Both the position numbers and the translations under genes were made by a program. A stretch of 64,000 bases of DNA, taken from Flavobacterium tructae. Its GTDB lineage: Bacteria > Bacteroidota > Bacteroidia > Flavobacteriales > Flavobacteriaceae. The notes under the pieces were generated by a model, which did no database searches, was not told the DNA's origin, and saw only the letters and a list, made by a program, of their open reading frames with translations. The stretch spans positions 62,001 through 126,000 of the forward strand of contig NZ_MUHH01000024.1 of the NCBI RefSeq assembly GCF_002217475.1, given 5' to 3'. The stretch's first letter is position 1; the number at the start of each line of letters is the position of its first letter. Positions 1-8,488 of the stretch are shown piece by piece.

Positions 1-57
1 CCAAAAGAGATATAAATATTCGTAATTTCGGTTTTTCATTAAAATTACAATTACAAA

Positions 58-495
58 ATGGCTTCATTTATTAAAGAAATCTCTTTTCGCTGGTCAGATC
101 TTGACCCAAACTTTCACGTTCGTCACAGTGCTTATTACGATTTTGGCGCACAGCATCGTATTGAAATCCTTGAAGAACTGGGTTTAACTTTAAGAGTAAT
201 GCAAACGCAGGGTTTTGGACCTGTTTTGTTTAGAGAAGAATGTATTTTCAGAAAAGAACTAAAACTTTCCGACAAAATATTTATTCATACCAAAACCTCA
301 AAAATGAAAGCGGATGCTTCACGCTGGTCGATCATTCATGAATTTAGAAGAGAAGACGATACACTTTGTGCTGTTATTACAGTTGACGGGGCCTGGATGG
401 ATACTAAACTTCGTAAATTAGCTTCTCCAACACCGGAAATCGCTATCGAAGCATTAAGCATCTTCCCAAAAAGTGATGATTTTGTTGGACTTTAA
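58..495 (+). CDS. Acyl-CoA thioesterase-like hotdog protein
   Basis: This 145-residue protein has the length and N-terminal pattern of the 4HBT (YbgC/FcbC-like) hotdog family. The segment WSDLDPNFHVRHSAYYDF, near residues 12-29, carries the D-x-N-x-H arrangement typical of the active site, so hydrolysis of an acyl-CoA thioester in the cytosol is the likely reaction. No signal peptide or membrane segment is visible. The first Met is used as the start. The natural substrate cannot be told from the sequence. The gene stands alone and is followed by its own terminator hairpin. Confidence 0.8.
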   Translation: MASFIKEISFRWSDLDPNFHVRHSAYYDFGAQHRIEILEELGLTLRVMQTQGFGPVLFREECIFRKELKLSDKIFIHTKTSKMKADASRWSIIHEFRREDDTLCAVITVDGAWMDTKLRKLASPTPEIAIEALSIFPKSDDFVGL

Positions 496-523
496 AAGCA
501 AAATTCAATCTAATATAAATTAT

Positions 524-574
524 AAAAATCCAAAAAGCACATTCTAACAAAAGTCGTTTTTTGGATTTTTTTTT
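524..574 (+). terminator. Intrinsic terminator after the thioesterase
   Basis: The arms AAAAATCCAAAAA (524-536) and TTTTTTGGATTTTT (557-570) form an AT-rich stem that runs into a T tract, directly downstream of the thioesterase stop codon. Confidence 0.75.
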
Positions 575-588
575 CAACCTTAAAACCT

Positions 589-1425
589 ATGATCGACTAC
601 TTAAAAGACTTTAGAATAGGGATTTTCATTGCTATTATTGCCATTGTCACAATAATTCTTGGTGCGGTTACGGATAAGGTACTTCGTTATTTTTTGTATC
701 GCAAACAGGCCAATAAAGAATATGATGCTACCGGCTTTAAGTTCCTGAAGCACCTGATCATTACTGTAATTTATATTTTAGGGTTTGCCTTTGCGTTAAT
801 TCAGATTCCCGAATTTAAAATAATAGGTCACTCCGTTCTGGCAGGAGCCGGAGTAATCTCAATTGTTGCCGGTCTGGCTTCCCAACAAGCCTTAAGCAAT
901 ATTGTAAGCGGAATATTTCTTGTTGTTTTTAAACCCTTTCGCATCAACGATAAAATTACCATCAACAATTTTGTGGGTACTGTAGAAGATATCAATCTAA
1001 GACAAGTGGTTCTGAAAGATGCCGAAAACAACCGGATTATCATTCCAAATTCAGTAATCAGCGCCCAGATTATTGTCAACACCAACATGCATGATAGCAA
1101 ATGTTGTAAAATCATCGAAATCGGCATTGGTTACCAGTCTGATATTGAAAAGGCCTTAGAAATCATGCAAGACGAAATTGCCAAACATCCGTTTTTTATC
1201 GATACCCGAACTGCCGAAAGTAAAAAACAAAACACACCTTTGGTTGTAGCTCGTGTAGTAGCACTGGCAGACTCAAGTGTTACCTTAAAAGCATGGGCAT
1301 GGGCAAAAAACTCTACAGATGGCTTTATCCTCTATTGTGATTTGCTCCAAAGCATTAAAAAACGTTTTGATGAAAATAATATTGATATTCCTTATCCACA
1401 GCAGGTAATAACACTTAAAAAGTAA
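589..1425 (+). CDS. MscS-family small-conductance mechanosensitive channel
   Basis: The protein has 278 residues, close to the 286 of E. coli MscS. Three hydrophobic helices lie in the first 110 residues. The third is the Gly/Ala-rich pore helix (GAGVISIVAGLASQQALSNI), followed by the FKPFRINDKI turn that opens the conserved beta domain. Family members are inner-membrane heptamers that release osmolytes on hypo-osmotic shock. The C-terminal alpha/beta domain looks complete. It sits between a terminator and a convergent gene, so it is probably monocistronic. Confidence 0.9.
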   Translation: MIDYLKDFRIGIFIAIIAIVTIILGAVTDKVLRYFLYRKQANKEYDATGFKFLKHLIITVIYILGFAFALIQIPEFKIIGHSVLAGAGVISIVAGLASQQALSNIVSGIFLVVFKPFRINDKITINNFVGTVEDINLRQVVLKDAENNRIIIPNSVISAQIIVNTNMHDSKCCKIIEIGIGYQSDIEKALEIMQDEIAKHPFFIDTRTAESKKQNTPLVVARVVALADSSVTLKAWAWAKNSTDGFILYCDLLQSIKKRFDENNIDIPYPQQVITLKK

Positions 1426-1466
1426 TTTACTCTCCAGATTATTTCATGCTGCAGTTCAGAACTTTT

Positions 1467-2159
1467 TTATTGAAACTTCAGCCCAAAATTAACTTTATCA
1501 AAAGTAGTACTGCAGGAAACCGCAAAACGTCCCACGTTAATCGTTCCGAAAATCCCCTCTTCTCCATGGCCGGAATAAAATCCTCCTGCCGAGAAACGAG
1601 CATTCTGATACTTCAGTGCAATGTCATTAACCCTGCTGTTTAATTGCCCGAAAACAATGAGATTGGGAACAATTTCATAACTCGCAAAGACTTTTGGAGC
1701 CAGTTTTTTATAATAGTCAAACCCCGCATCACTACCATTATGAATACTGGAGGAATGCAGATTTGACAGACTTCCTCCAATGAAAGTATTCTCAGCAAAA
1801 TGCCAGGATACACTAAAACCTGTAAAGGTTCCGTCATATCCGCTTCGGGATTCTACATAACCCACAGAGATTGTTGCACGAAACTTATCACACATCTTCC
1901 CAATATAACCAACGTAGGTTCGGTCTAATTCAGATTTATTAATACCCGCCCCAAAAATAATATCATCCTGACACATGGTAAGCGCGTACTGAAAATAAGC
2001 AGAATACTGATTTTTATTTCCCGCAACAACACTTCTCCCCTTGTCCAGATCAATATTTGGCGAAATCACAGTCGAATTTATCACAGCAAAATCAAATGTA
2101 TTCATTTCCTGCGCAAATATGGGGGAAGCAATTAGGAACAAAAGTAGTACTGCTTTCAT
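1467..2159 (-). CDS. Exported, probably outer-membrane beta-barrel protein, function unknown
   Basis: I do not recognise a named family. The start at 2159 is preferred over an in-frame Met 7 codons upstream because it gives a clean signal peptide (MKAVLLLFLIASPIFAQ). The mature part of about 213 residues has many short alternating hydrophobic/aromatic strands (for example FRATISVGYVES and FTGFSVSWHF) and ends in an aromatic strand (VNFGLKFQ), as small outer-membrane barrels do. It is convergent with the MscS gene. A periplasmic beta-rich protein is the alternative. Confidence 0.6.
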   Translation of the reverse strand: MKAVLLLFLIASPIFAQEMNTFDFAVINSTVISPNIDLDKGRSVVAGNKNQYSAYFQYALTMCQDDIIFGAGINKSELDRTYVGYIGKMCDKFRATISVGYVESRSGYDGTFTGFSVSWHFAENTFIGGSLSNLHSSSIHNGSDAGFDYYKKLAPKVFASYEIVPNLIVFGQLNSRVNDIALKYQNARFSAGGFYSGHGEEGIFGTINVGRFAVSCSTTFDKVNFGLKFQ

Positions 2160-2344
2160 AATGTCAAATTTTAGGTGCAATATTCTTTTACTAAATTACT
2201 GACAAAATGATATGCTGAAAAAGAAACTCTACAAAGTGATAAAATTCTCGTTAAAATACAATATATTAAGAAAAATAGGAGAATTATATCCCTTCCTATT
2301 TATTATTTATTGCATTTTCAATTCCATTTTAAAATCATAAATTG

Positions 2345-2352
2345 TATTTTTG
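2345..2352 (+). promoter_or_regulatory. Putative promoter -7 box (TATTTTTG)
   Basis: TATTTTTG matches the Bacteroidota -7 consensus TAnnTTTG. It lies in the 350-base spacer between the divergent exported protein and the DUF1398 gene. If used, it gives an unusually long leader of about 150 nt that contains a 33-codon ORF (2383-2484). No TTTG -33 element is visible at the proper spacing. Confidence 0.45.
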
Positions 2353-2509
2353 AATCAATAACAAAAATTAACCACGTCAGTTATGCTAACTTCCTTTTTA
2401 CAAGTTTGCGGAAGAGAAAACAGAAGTACCTTACTGCACAACTCAGAGAAAACAAATAAAAAACATCATAATTATTCTTTCTAATTCACATCATTTAAAA
2501 TTAAAATAT

Positions 2510-2899
2510 ATGTTTACAATAGAGCAAATCAAAGAAGCGCATGCCAAAGTACAAACCGGTGCTGACTTCCCTAATTATATTCAGGACTTAATCATTTTAG
2601 GCGTAAAAGGCTATGATACTTTCGTGCATGACGGACATGTGGAATACTACGGAGTAAACAATTATCATGTAACGGCTGACGAAAAATACGACGAAATAAA
2701 AGTAGAATCAGTTCCGAACAAAGAACGTTTTATCGAATTTTTAGTAATGCATCAGGATGGTCAGACCGATTACCTTACTTTTTGTCGTCACGCCGCCCAA
2801 TGTGGAATAGCCAAATGGAGAGTCGATATTATAGAAATGACCTGTACTTATTTTGACAAAGACGAAAATGAAATTCTAATCGAGAAAATTCCAGGTTAA
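2510..2899 (+). CDS. DUF1398 family protein
   Basis: This 129-residue soluble protein resembles the DUF1398 (YbcV-like) family in length and in its N-terminal pattern: an EQIKEAHAKV helix, a GADFPNYIQDL segment and a YYGVNNYHV strand. The family is common in Bacteroidota and some phage-derived loci, and has no established biochemical role. There is no signal peptide. The start is the first ATG after an A-rich leader without a Shine-Dalgarno sequence. The next gene follows after 42 bp, so the two may be cotranscribed. The name rests on pattern recall, so the function stays open. Confidence 0.65.
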   Translation: MFTIEQIKEAHAKVQTGADFPNYIQDLIILGVKGYDTFVHDGHVEYYGVNNYHVTADEKYDEIKVESVPNKERFIEFLVMHQDGQTDYLTFCRHAAQCGIAKWRVDIIEMTCTYFDKDENEILIEKIPG

Positions 2900-2941
2900 C
2901 CTTTTAATCCTAAAATAAAACGATCCAAAGAATCCTATTTA

Positions 2942-3751
2942 ATGAAAAATACAATCGCCGTAGTGGGTCTCACACTATTACTATTTGCCTGCAATTCAAA
3001 ACAATCAGAAGATAAAATAAACACGTCCCGCATTACTAAAAAAGAAAGTACACATACAAAAACTTCAGAAAATAAGTCTGTTGGTTCTCCAAACTATGAG
3101 ATCTCAACATACGACAATCCTGAATTTACATCCCGAATAACAGAGCACAAAAGGGACTTAAAGCAATTTTCAGAAAAAAAGCTCTTTTTAGTTATTCATG
3201 ATAAATGGATTCAAAAACTAAACAAAGAGCAACAGGCTTTTTTTAGCGAAAATCCTAATTACGAATTACTTTCTATGGCCAAAGGAAATCTATTTCAGGA
3301 AGACAGTAATGATTTTGCTTTTATCGTTTACGACAAAAAGAAGGTAAAAATTTCGATTTTACTCTATAACGGCCTAACTTCTGAATATGCTGAATTATAC
3401 AAAGATATAAAGGTCCAAAATGGCTTTGCTGACACTAATTCTGATGCTGGTTTTTTCAGAACACTTGATTATCAATTTGCAGATGAATTTTTATTTTACA
3501 ATGAAGACGCTCTTAAAGAACATCCCGATAATTATTTAGAAACCTATGTTGCAGCTAAAATTACCGACCTGTCAAAAGACGACGATTTTGTATTAGACCA
3601 CGGATCCTTTGCAAAAAACGTTTCGAAAACCAATCTGTCAAACACCCTTTGTCTTGCTACAAGTTCTGTTTATAGTAATTGGGATTGCTTGCGATATGAT
3701 AAAACAAACCATACTTTTTTAATTTTTTATACACAGGCCTTCGCAGACTAA
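2942..3751 (+). CDS. Lipoprotein, function unknown
   Basis: The N-terminus is a lipoprotein signal: a charged start, a hydrophobic core and the lipobox LLFAC with Cys at residue 16. A Ser/Thr/Lys-rich linker follows to about residue 55 and then a globular domain of about 210 residues. I recognise no catalytic motif or named family. It is likely anchored in the periplasm or outer membrane. The downstream sulfurtransferase begins 47 bp after its stop, which allows cotranscription but does not prove it. Confidence 0.6.
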   Translation: MKNTIAVVGLTLLLFACNSKQSEDKINTSRITKKESTHTKTSENKSVGSPNYEISTYDNPEFTSRITEHKRDLKQFSEKKLFLVIHDKWIQKLNKEQQAFFSENPNYELLSMAKGNLFQEDSNDFAFIVYDKKKVKISILLYNGLTSEYAELYKDIKVQNGFADTNSDAGFFRTLDYQFADEFLFYNEDALKEHPDNYLETYVAAKITDLSKDDDFVLDHGSFAKNVSKTNLSNTLCLATSSVYSNWDCLRYDKTNHTFLIFYTQAFAD

Positions 3752-3798
3752 ATACCCCGATTTTGTATAAGAATTCAAAAAAAATAAACTTTTTTAAG

Positions 3799-4656
3799 AT
3801 GGCAACTAAACTTTCACCGATCCTAAGCCCTAAAGAATTAGTACAACGCTCTAATTCACCTGAAATTATTCTCATTGACGCCAGAGCCGGAGTAAACGCA
3901 GAAGAAAATTATCGCGGTCAACATCTTAAAGGAGCGCGTTATATCGATTTGAACAAGGACCTGGCAACCGTAGCGACCGATCCTTCAAACGGCGGAAGAC
4001 ATCCCTTACCTTCCATAGAGAAATTTTCTGAGGTACTTTCTAAAGCAGGAATTTCACCCGAAAGTCATGTCGTAATTTATGATGATAAAAACGGATCAAA
4101 CGCAGCAGCTCGCTTTTGGTGGATGCTTCGGGCGATAGGACATGAAAAAGTTCAGGTTTTAAATGGCGGTTTGCAGGAAGCTGTAAAAGCAGGTTATCCG
4201 GCAAATGCTGAAATCGAAACTTATAAAACGACTGAAAGATATCCTATTTCAAAATGGGCGTTAAAAACTGCTGACATTGAAGAAGTCGAAAAAGCCCGAA
4301 ATAACAACGAAAACATTGTAATTGATGTAAGAGATAAAAATCGATTTGACGGTCTGACAGAACCTCTGGATTTGATTGCAGGACATATTCCGGGTGCGAT
4401 TAATGTTCCGTTTAGTGAAAATTTAGACGTTCACGGTTCTTTTCAATCTCCTCCATTTTTACAAGAGAAATATTCCCGAATCATTGGCGACAAAAAGCCG
4501 GAAAATATAATTGTACATTGTGGCTCAGGAGTTACTGCCTGTCATACTTTACTGGCTATGGATTATGCCGGAATACCCATACCTAAACTATATGTAGGTT
4601 CCTGGAGCGAATGGTCGCGTAACGATCGTGAAATGGCTACTAAACCAATTGAATAA
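3799..4656 (+). CDS. Two-domain rhodanese sulfurtransferase (3-mercaptopyruvate type)
   Basis: This is a tandem rhodanese-domain protein of 285 residues. The start at 3799 (MATKLSPILSPKELV) is chosen over an in-frame Met 12 codons upstream because it begins at the family's N-terminus. The first domain (about 1-130) lacks the catalytic Cys, as is normal. The second ends in HCGSGVTACH with the active Cys near residue 241. The CGSGVT loop is characteristic of mercaptopyruvate sulfurtransferases rather than thiosulfate-specific rhodaneses (CRxGxT). The enzyme moves sulfane sulfur from 3-mercaptopyruvate to thiols or cyanide. Confidence 0.87.
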   Translation: MATKLSPILSPKELVQRSNSPEIILIDARAGVNAEENYRGQHLKGARYIDLNKDLATVATDPSNGGRHPLPSIEKFSEVLSKAGISPESHVVIYDDKNGSNAAARFWWMLRAIGHEKVQVLNGGLQEAVKAGYPANAEIETYKTTERYPISKWALKTADIEEVEKARNNNENIVIDVRDKNRFDGLTEPLDLIAGHIPGAINVPFSENLDVHGSFQSPPFLQEKYSRIIGDKKPENIIVHCGSGVTACHTLLAMDYAGIPIPKLYVGSWSEWSRNDREMATKPIE

Positions 4657-4674
4657 TTACTTTAAGATACAGAA

Positions 4675-5916
4675 ATGCAGCATTGGGACATACTTTTATC
4701 AAATCAGGTCAATAAAAAAGCTTTTATAGACACTTTACTTTTAGGGGAAGCTAAAGGAGAATTAGCCCTTTTTAACACTCAAAAAGGCATTTTGTTTTCA
4801 GACATCGCTATCGAGAAATTCATCGAAAAAGAATACCAATACGATACTGTTGAAGCAGCCCCTGAATCACACAGACAACTAAGAACTTTTTCTTCGGGAG
4901 AACGTAAGAAAGAGTTTCTGAAATATTGCATCAATCAAAATCCTGATTTTATCATTTTTGATAATCCCTTCGATCATTTAGATCTGGCCTCACGTGCCGC
5001 TTTAGCAAAATCTCTGGAAAGATTAACCGATAACATTGCAATCATTCAATTGGTCAATCGCGTAGCAGATGTACTTGATTTCGTTCCGAATAAAGCATCG
5101 ATTAAAGACAATTCCTTTGAACTGCATCCTATTTCAAAAAACGAAAAACATTTTAAAACTTTAAACACAGCGGCAATTCCCAAAGCGATTGAACCGCACT
5201 CTTTTCACGAAAGTGTGTTAATCAAAATGGATAAAGTCTCCGTAAGTTACGAGGAAAGAAAAATTGTCGATAACATCTCATGGACGATTAAACAAGGGGA
5301 ATTCTGGCAGCTCGTTGGTCCGAACGGCTCAGGAAAGAGCACCCTCTTATCTCTAATCACGGGTGATAATCCAAAGGGATTCGGTCAGGATTTGTATTTA
5401 TTCGGAAGAAAAAAAGGAAGCGGCGAAAGTGTTTGGGACATTAAAAAGCAAATTGGAATTTTCGCAACTTCTATGACTGACCTGTTTCAAAAGGGACATA
5501 CTCTGGAAGAAATGATTCTTTCCGGTTTTTTCGATTCCATCGGATTGTATATTGAACCCACTACTTTACAAAAACAAACTGTAACACAATGGCTCGAAGT
5601 AATTGAAATGAGCCACTTACGAAAAAAACGCTTCATTGACCTTTCTATAGGACAGCAAAGAGTCGCTTTAATTGTCAGAGCCGTTCTAAAACATCCTCCG
5701 TTATTGATTCTCGATGAACCTGTCGAAGGTCTTGACGACGAAAATGTTGACTTGGTCATTCAATTGATCAACACCATCAAACAAGAAACAAATGTTAGCA
5801 TACTGTACGTTTCACATCGTATAGAAAATGGCCTCGCTCCTACCTCAGTATTTGAACTTTTGCCAACTCCAACCGGATCTATCGGTAAAATCAAATACCA
5901 TTCAGAGTTAAATTAA
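4675..5916 (+). CDS. Double ABC-type ATPase, ModF/PhrA-like
   Basis: Two fused ABC ATPase halves occupy 413 residues with no membrane segment. The C-terminal half is complete: Walker A GPNGSGKST near residue 217, signature LSIGQQR and Walker B LLILDEP. The N-terminal half keeps a signature-like FSSGERKK and a Walker B-like FIIFDNPFDHLD but has no recognisable P-loop, so it probably cannot bind ATP in the usual way. The layout recalls E. coli ModF, whose role is unclear. No permease gene is nearby. It starts 18 bp after the sulfurtransferase and ends 8 bp before the next gene, suggesting an operon. Confidence 0.75.
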   Translation: MQHWDILLSNQVNKKAFIDTLLLGEAKGELALFNTQKGILFSDIAIEKFIEKEYQYDTVEAAPESHRQLRTFSSGERKKEFLKYCINQNPDFIIFDNPFDHLDLASRAALAKSLERLTDNIAIIQLVNRVADVLDFVPNKASIKDNSFELHPISKNEKHFKTLNTAAIPKAIEPHSFHESVLIKMDKVSVSYEERKIVDNISWTIKQGEFWQLVGPNGSGKSTLLSLITGDNPKGFGQDLYLFGRKKGSGESVWDIKKQIGIFATSMTDLFQKGHTLEEMILSGFFDSIGLYIEPTTLQKQTVTQWLEVIEMSHLRKKRFIDLSIGQQRVALIVRAVLKHPPLLILDEPVEGLDDENVDLVIQLINTIKQETNVSILYVSHRIENGLAPTSVFELLPTPTGSIGKIKYHSELN

Positions 5917-5924
5917 AAACAAAA

Positions 5925-6539
5925 ATGAAAATTAAATATCTTACTTTTCTAGCATCCACAATGCTACTGATTTCCTGTTCAGGTACTATTTCGACTGCGA
6001 AAAAAGAATATCAAATCACAAAAACTGCCGCGTTAAAATCCGATTGGAATTTTAATCCCAATGAGTGGAGACTCCAAAACGATACCTTAACCGGAAACGG
6101 AGGTCCAATGCATTGGGGCGTGATCGAATCCAAAAAGAAACTTCCAAAAAACTACGAAATCGACTTTAAAGTAAACATCGTCAAAGAATCTTTGTTTGAA
6201 ATAATGCTAAATCTCGAACAGGAAAAATACATTCGGACTTATCTCTACACAATTGAAAAAAGTATCATTATTGGAAAAGGTGTTTACCATAAAGACAGTG
6301 ATGCATATGGTAAACGCGGCGGTCCATCCTTGTTTAAAAAACCAATGCAACTGGAAAACAACAAATGGTATACAGTAAAAATCAGAGTTAAAAACAATCA
6401 GTTGTACTTTGCTGTCAACAATCAAACGTTCTTAGAATGTTCCATCGAAAAAAGCAATCTAAATCAGCAAGGCCAACTAGGTTTCATAACCAACGGACAA
6501 GCCAAAATAACCGATTTAACGATTAAAACAATTCCATAA
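5925..6539 (+). CDS. Lipoprotein with a 3-keto-disaccharide hydrolase (DUF1080)-like domain
   Basis: The protein has 204 residues and a lipoprotein signal (lipobox LLISC, Cys near residue 19). The body reads as a LamG/concanavalin-like beta sandwich: strands such as DTLTGNGGPMHWGVIESKK, then NNKWYTVKIRVKNNQLYFAV and a closing GQLGFITNGQAKITDLTIK. This matches the DUF1080 fold found in glycoside-binding or 3-keto-glycoside hydrolase proteins. Catalytic ability is uncertain. It is the last gene before a strong terminator and lies 8 bp behind the ABC ATPase gene. Confidence 0.6.
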   Translation: MKIKYLTFLASTMLLISCSGTISTAKKEYQITKTAALKSDWNFNPNEWRLQNDTLTGNGGPMHWGVIESKKKLPKNYEIDFKVNIVKESLFEIMLNLEQEKYIRTYLYTIEKSIIIGKGVYHKDSDAYGKRGGPSLFKKPMQLENNKWYTVKIRVKNNQLYFAVNNQTFLECSIEKSNLNQQGQLGFITNGQAKITDLTIKTIP

Positions 6540-6541
6540 AA

Positions 6542-6567
6542 AAAGCTCCATCAGGAGCTTTCTTTTT
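6542..6567 (+). terminator. Bidirectional intrinsic terminator
   Basis: AAAGCTCC (6542-6549) pairs with GGAGCTTT (6554-6561), flanked by an A run on the left and a T-rich run on the right. It can end the lipoprotein transcript on + and the rluD transcript on -. Confidence 0.85.
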
Positions 6568-6599
6568 ATAATAAATTTTCTAATTGACAAATTATCCAA

Positions 6600-7646
6600 T
6601 TAATTTTCTTCTTCATCTACATTGTGCGATTTCACATAATTACGCCATTTTTCAATACAATCCTGAAAATCCTGAGGCAGTTCCGTATCAAAACGCATCA
6701 TTTCACCTGTATTTGGATGTACAAAACCAAGTGTTTTAGCATGTAGTGCCTGACGTGGTAATGCTTTAAAACAGTTTTCGATAAACTGTTTGTATTTGGT
6801 AAATGTAGTTCCTTTTAAAATTAAATGACCACCATAACGTTCATCATTAAACAACGGATGCCCGATATGCTTCATGTGAGCACGAATCTGGTGTGTTCTT
6901 CCGGTTTCCAGTTTACAGGAAATCAAAGTCACATAACCAAAACGTTCCAGTACTTTATAGTGCGTAATGGCAGGCTTTCCTATTTCAGGATCTGCAAAAA
7001 CAGCCATTTGCATGCGGTCTTTTAAATGTCTGGCAAGATTTCCTTCTATCGTTCCGGATTCTTCCGCTACATTCCCCCAAACAAGAGCAATATACTCGCG
7101 TTCTGAGGTTTTAGCTTCAAATTGTTTGGCTAAATGTGTCATTGCCGCTTCGGTTTTTGCCACTACCAAAAGTCCGGACGTATCCTTATCAATTCGGTGT
7201 ACCAAGCCCGGGCGTTCACTGCTGTTCATTGGCAAATTATCAAAATGATGTGCCAGCGCATTCACCAGTGTTCCGGTATAATTCCCGTGCCCCGGATGCA
7301 CCACCATTCCCGGCTCTTTGTTGATTAACAGCAAAGCATCGTCTTCATATACAATGTTCAATGGAATATCTTCCGGCAAAACATGGTTTTCAAAAGGAGG
7401 ATGAGACAACATCACAGTCACCACATCAAACGGTTTTACTTTATAATTTGATTTAACCGGAATATCATTCACAAAAATGTTTCCTTCAGTTGCGGCGTTC
7501 TGAATTTTATTTCGTGTCGCATTCTGAATCAAATTCATTAAATATTTGTCAATACGCAAAAGCGCCTGACCTTTAGGGACTTCAAATCTGAAGTGTTCGA
7601 ACAATTCGTCTTCCAGATCTAAATTTTCAGTATTATTGCTCATCAT
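6600..7646 (-). CDS. rluD: RluD-family 23S rRNA pseudouridine synthase
   Basis: The 348-residue protein has an N-terminal S4 RNA-binding domain (about residues 25-85, LLRIDKYLMNLI onward) and a RluA-type catalytic domain with HRIDKDTSGLLVVAKT, whose Asp is the catalytic residue. RluD converts uridines in helix 69 of 23S rRNA to pseudouridine. RluC is the alternative, but length and S4 layout fit RluD. The start overlaps the end of the PASTA gene by 14 bp, so the pair forms one transcription unit, a pairing I associate with Flavobacteriia. Confidence 0.9.
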   Translation of the reverse strand: MMSNNTENLDLEDELFEHFRFEVPKGQALLRIDKYLMNLIQNATRNKIQNAATEGNIFVNDIPVKSNYKVKPFDVVTVMLSHPPFENHVLPEDIPLNIVYEDDALLLINKEPGMVVHPGHGNYTGTLVNALAHHFDNLPMNSSERPGLVHRIDKDTSGLLVVAKTEAAMTHLAKQFEAKTSEREYIALVWGNVAEESGTIEGNLARHLKDRMQMAVFADPEIGKPAITHYKVLERFGYVTLISCKLETGRTHQIRAHMKHIGHPLFNDERYGGHLILKGTTFTKYKQFIENCFKALPRQALHAKTLGFVHPNTGEMMRFDTELPQDFQDCIEKWRNYVKSHNVDEEEN

Positions 7647-8256
7647 TAGTTTTTTCAGTAGTTGGTGCAGCTACACTGTCTACAGCCTGCCCTTCATCTT
7701 CATAAGTTGCTTTTCCATCTCCTAAAACCAAATCAATTTTAGAAGCTTTCAACACACGATCTCCTACTTTTAAGTTTCTTCCTTTATAACGCATCTCCAA
7801 AACCATATCTTTTCCTAAGTTTGGAATATAAGTAATAGTTCCAGCTTCAAGCCCTAAAGCTTTTAGAGTTGGAACCGCCTCACGATAAGTTTTCTCAATT
7901 AAATCAGGTATTTTAACCGATGAGAATCCTGATGCATTAATTTTAATATATATTTTTCTTCCCACTTTTACCTTTGTTCCTGGCAGAGGATCCTGCTCAA
8001 CAACACTGTATTTTGGGAATTCACTTCGGTAATCAACGCTGTCCAAAAGTACATAATCCAGGTCCAGTTCATCCAGTTTTGACTCTACTTGCTCCTCAGT
8101 CAGTTTAGCTAAATTCGGAACAGTAACCTCATTACCATGATCGGTTGTAAAAGTCAACCAATGCATAAACAAATAGCCTAAAACGGCAATTATAGCAGCC
8201 GCACTTAATACTTGCACAAAAAATACCCGGCTCGTTAAATACTTACGTAAACTCAT
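7633..8256 (-). CDS. Membrane-anchored PASTA domain protein
   Basis: The start at 8256 (MSLRKYLTSRVFFVQ) is preferred to a reading frame that opens 61 codons further upstream: it lies 20 nt after a good -7 box and begins with the usual short cytoplasmic tail and single membrane helix (residues 13-35). About 207 residues long, it carries two to three PASTA repeats outside the membrane (VTVPNLAKLTEEQVESKL, VKIPDLIEKTYREAVPTL). PASTA domains bind peptidoglycan or beta-lactams. No kinase or transpeptidase domain is attached. It is cotranscribed with rluD, and ddl lies in the opposite direction. Confidence 0.85.
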   Translation of the reverse strand: MSLRKYLTSRVFFVQVLSAAAIIAVLGYLFMHWLTFTTDHGNEVTVPNLAKLTEEQVESKLDELDLDYVLLDSVDYRSEFPKYSVVEQDPLPGTKVKVGRKIYIKINASGFSSVKIPDLIEKTYREAVPTLKALGLEAGTITYIPNLGKDMVLEMRYKGRNLKVGDRVLKASKIDLVLGDGKATYEDEGQAVDSVAAPTTEKTNDEQ

Positions 8257-8276
8257 AAATTTATTTTTATTAGTCG

Positions 8277-8284
8277 CAAAGATA
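8277..8284 (-). promoter_or_regulatory. Promoter -7 box for the PASTA-rluD operon
   Basis: On the minus strand this reads TATCTTTG, a perfect TAnnTTTG match, 20 nt before the ATG at 8256. It supports the shorter PASTA start. Confidence 0.6.
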
Positions 8285-8389
8285 AAGCTATTTCGTTTCA
8301 AAAAAAATGATAATTTTGTTTTAGACAAGAAAGTCGTTTGATTGCCATTCTTATGGAAAATAAAGTGCTTTGCAATTTTAATTTTCAGA

Positions 8390-8477
8390 AGCTCTCTCCT
8401 GCTGTCCGCTGTATCTTTTGCGTCCGCTATCGCGTGCACAAAAGGATGCCGCTCCCATCAGGGCTAGGGATTTAGGT
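8390..8477 (-). other. GC-rich intergenic element, possibly a structured RNA or repeat
   Basis: This block is far richer in G+C than the spacer around it. On the minus strand it contains GATG/CATC arms around GGAGCGG, then CTTTTG and CAAAAG arms enclosing a GCG-rich loop, and two related units AGCGGACGCA and AGCGGACAGCA. It lies upstream of the PASTA promoter, next to the tandem repeat. No coding potential was recognised. Confidence 0.4.
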
Positions 8478-8488
8478 TCTGCCACTAT

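Noticed and set aside
1446..1643. Open frame opposite the exported protein at 1467-2159
   Set aside because: The minus-strand gene has a signal peptide and strand pattern; this frame lacks both.
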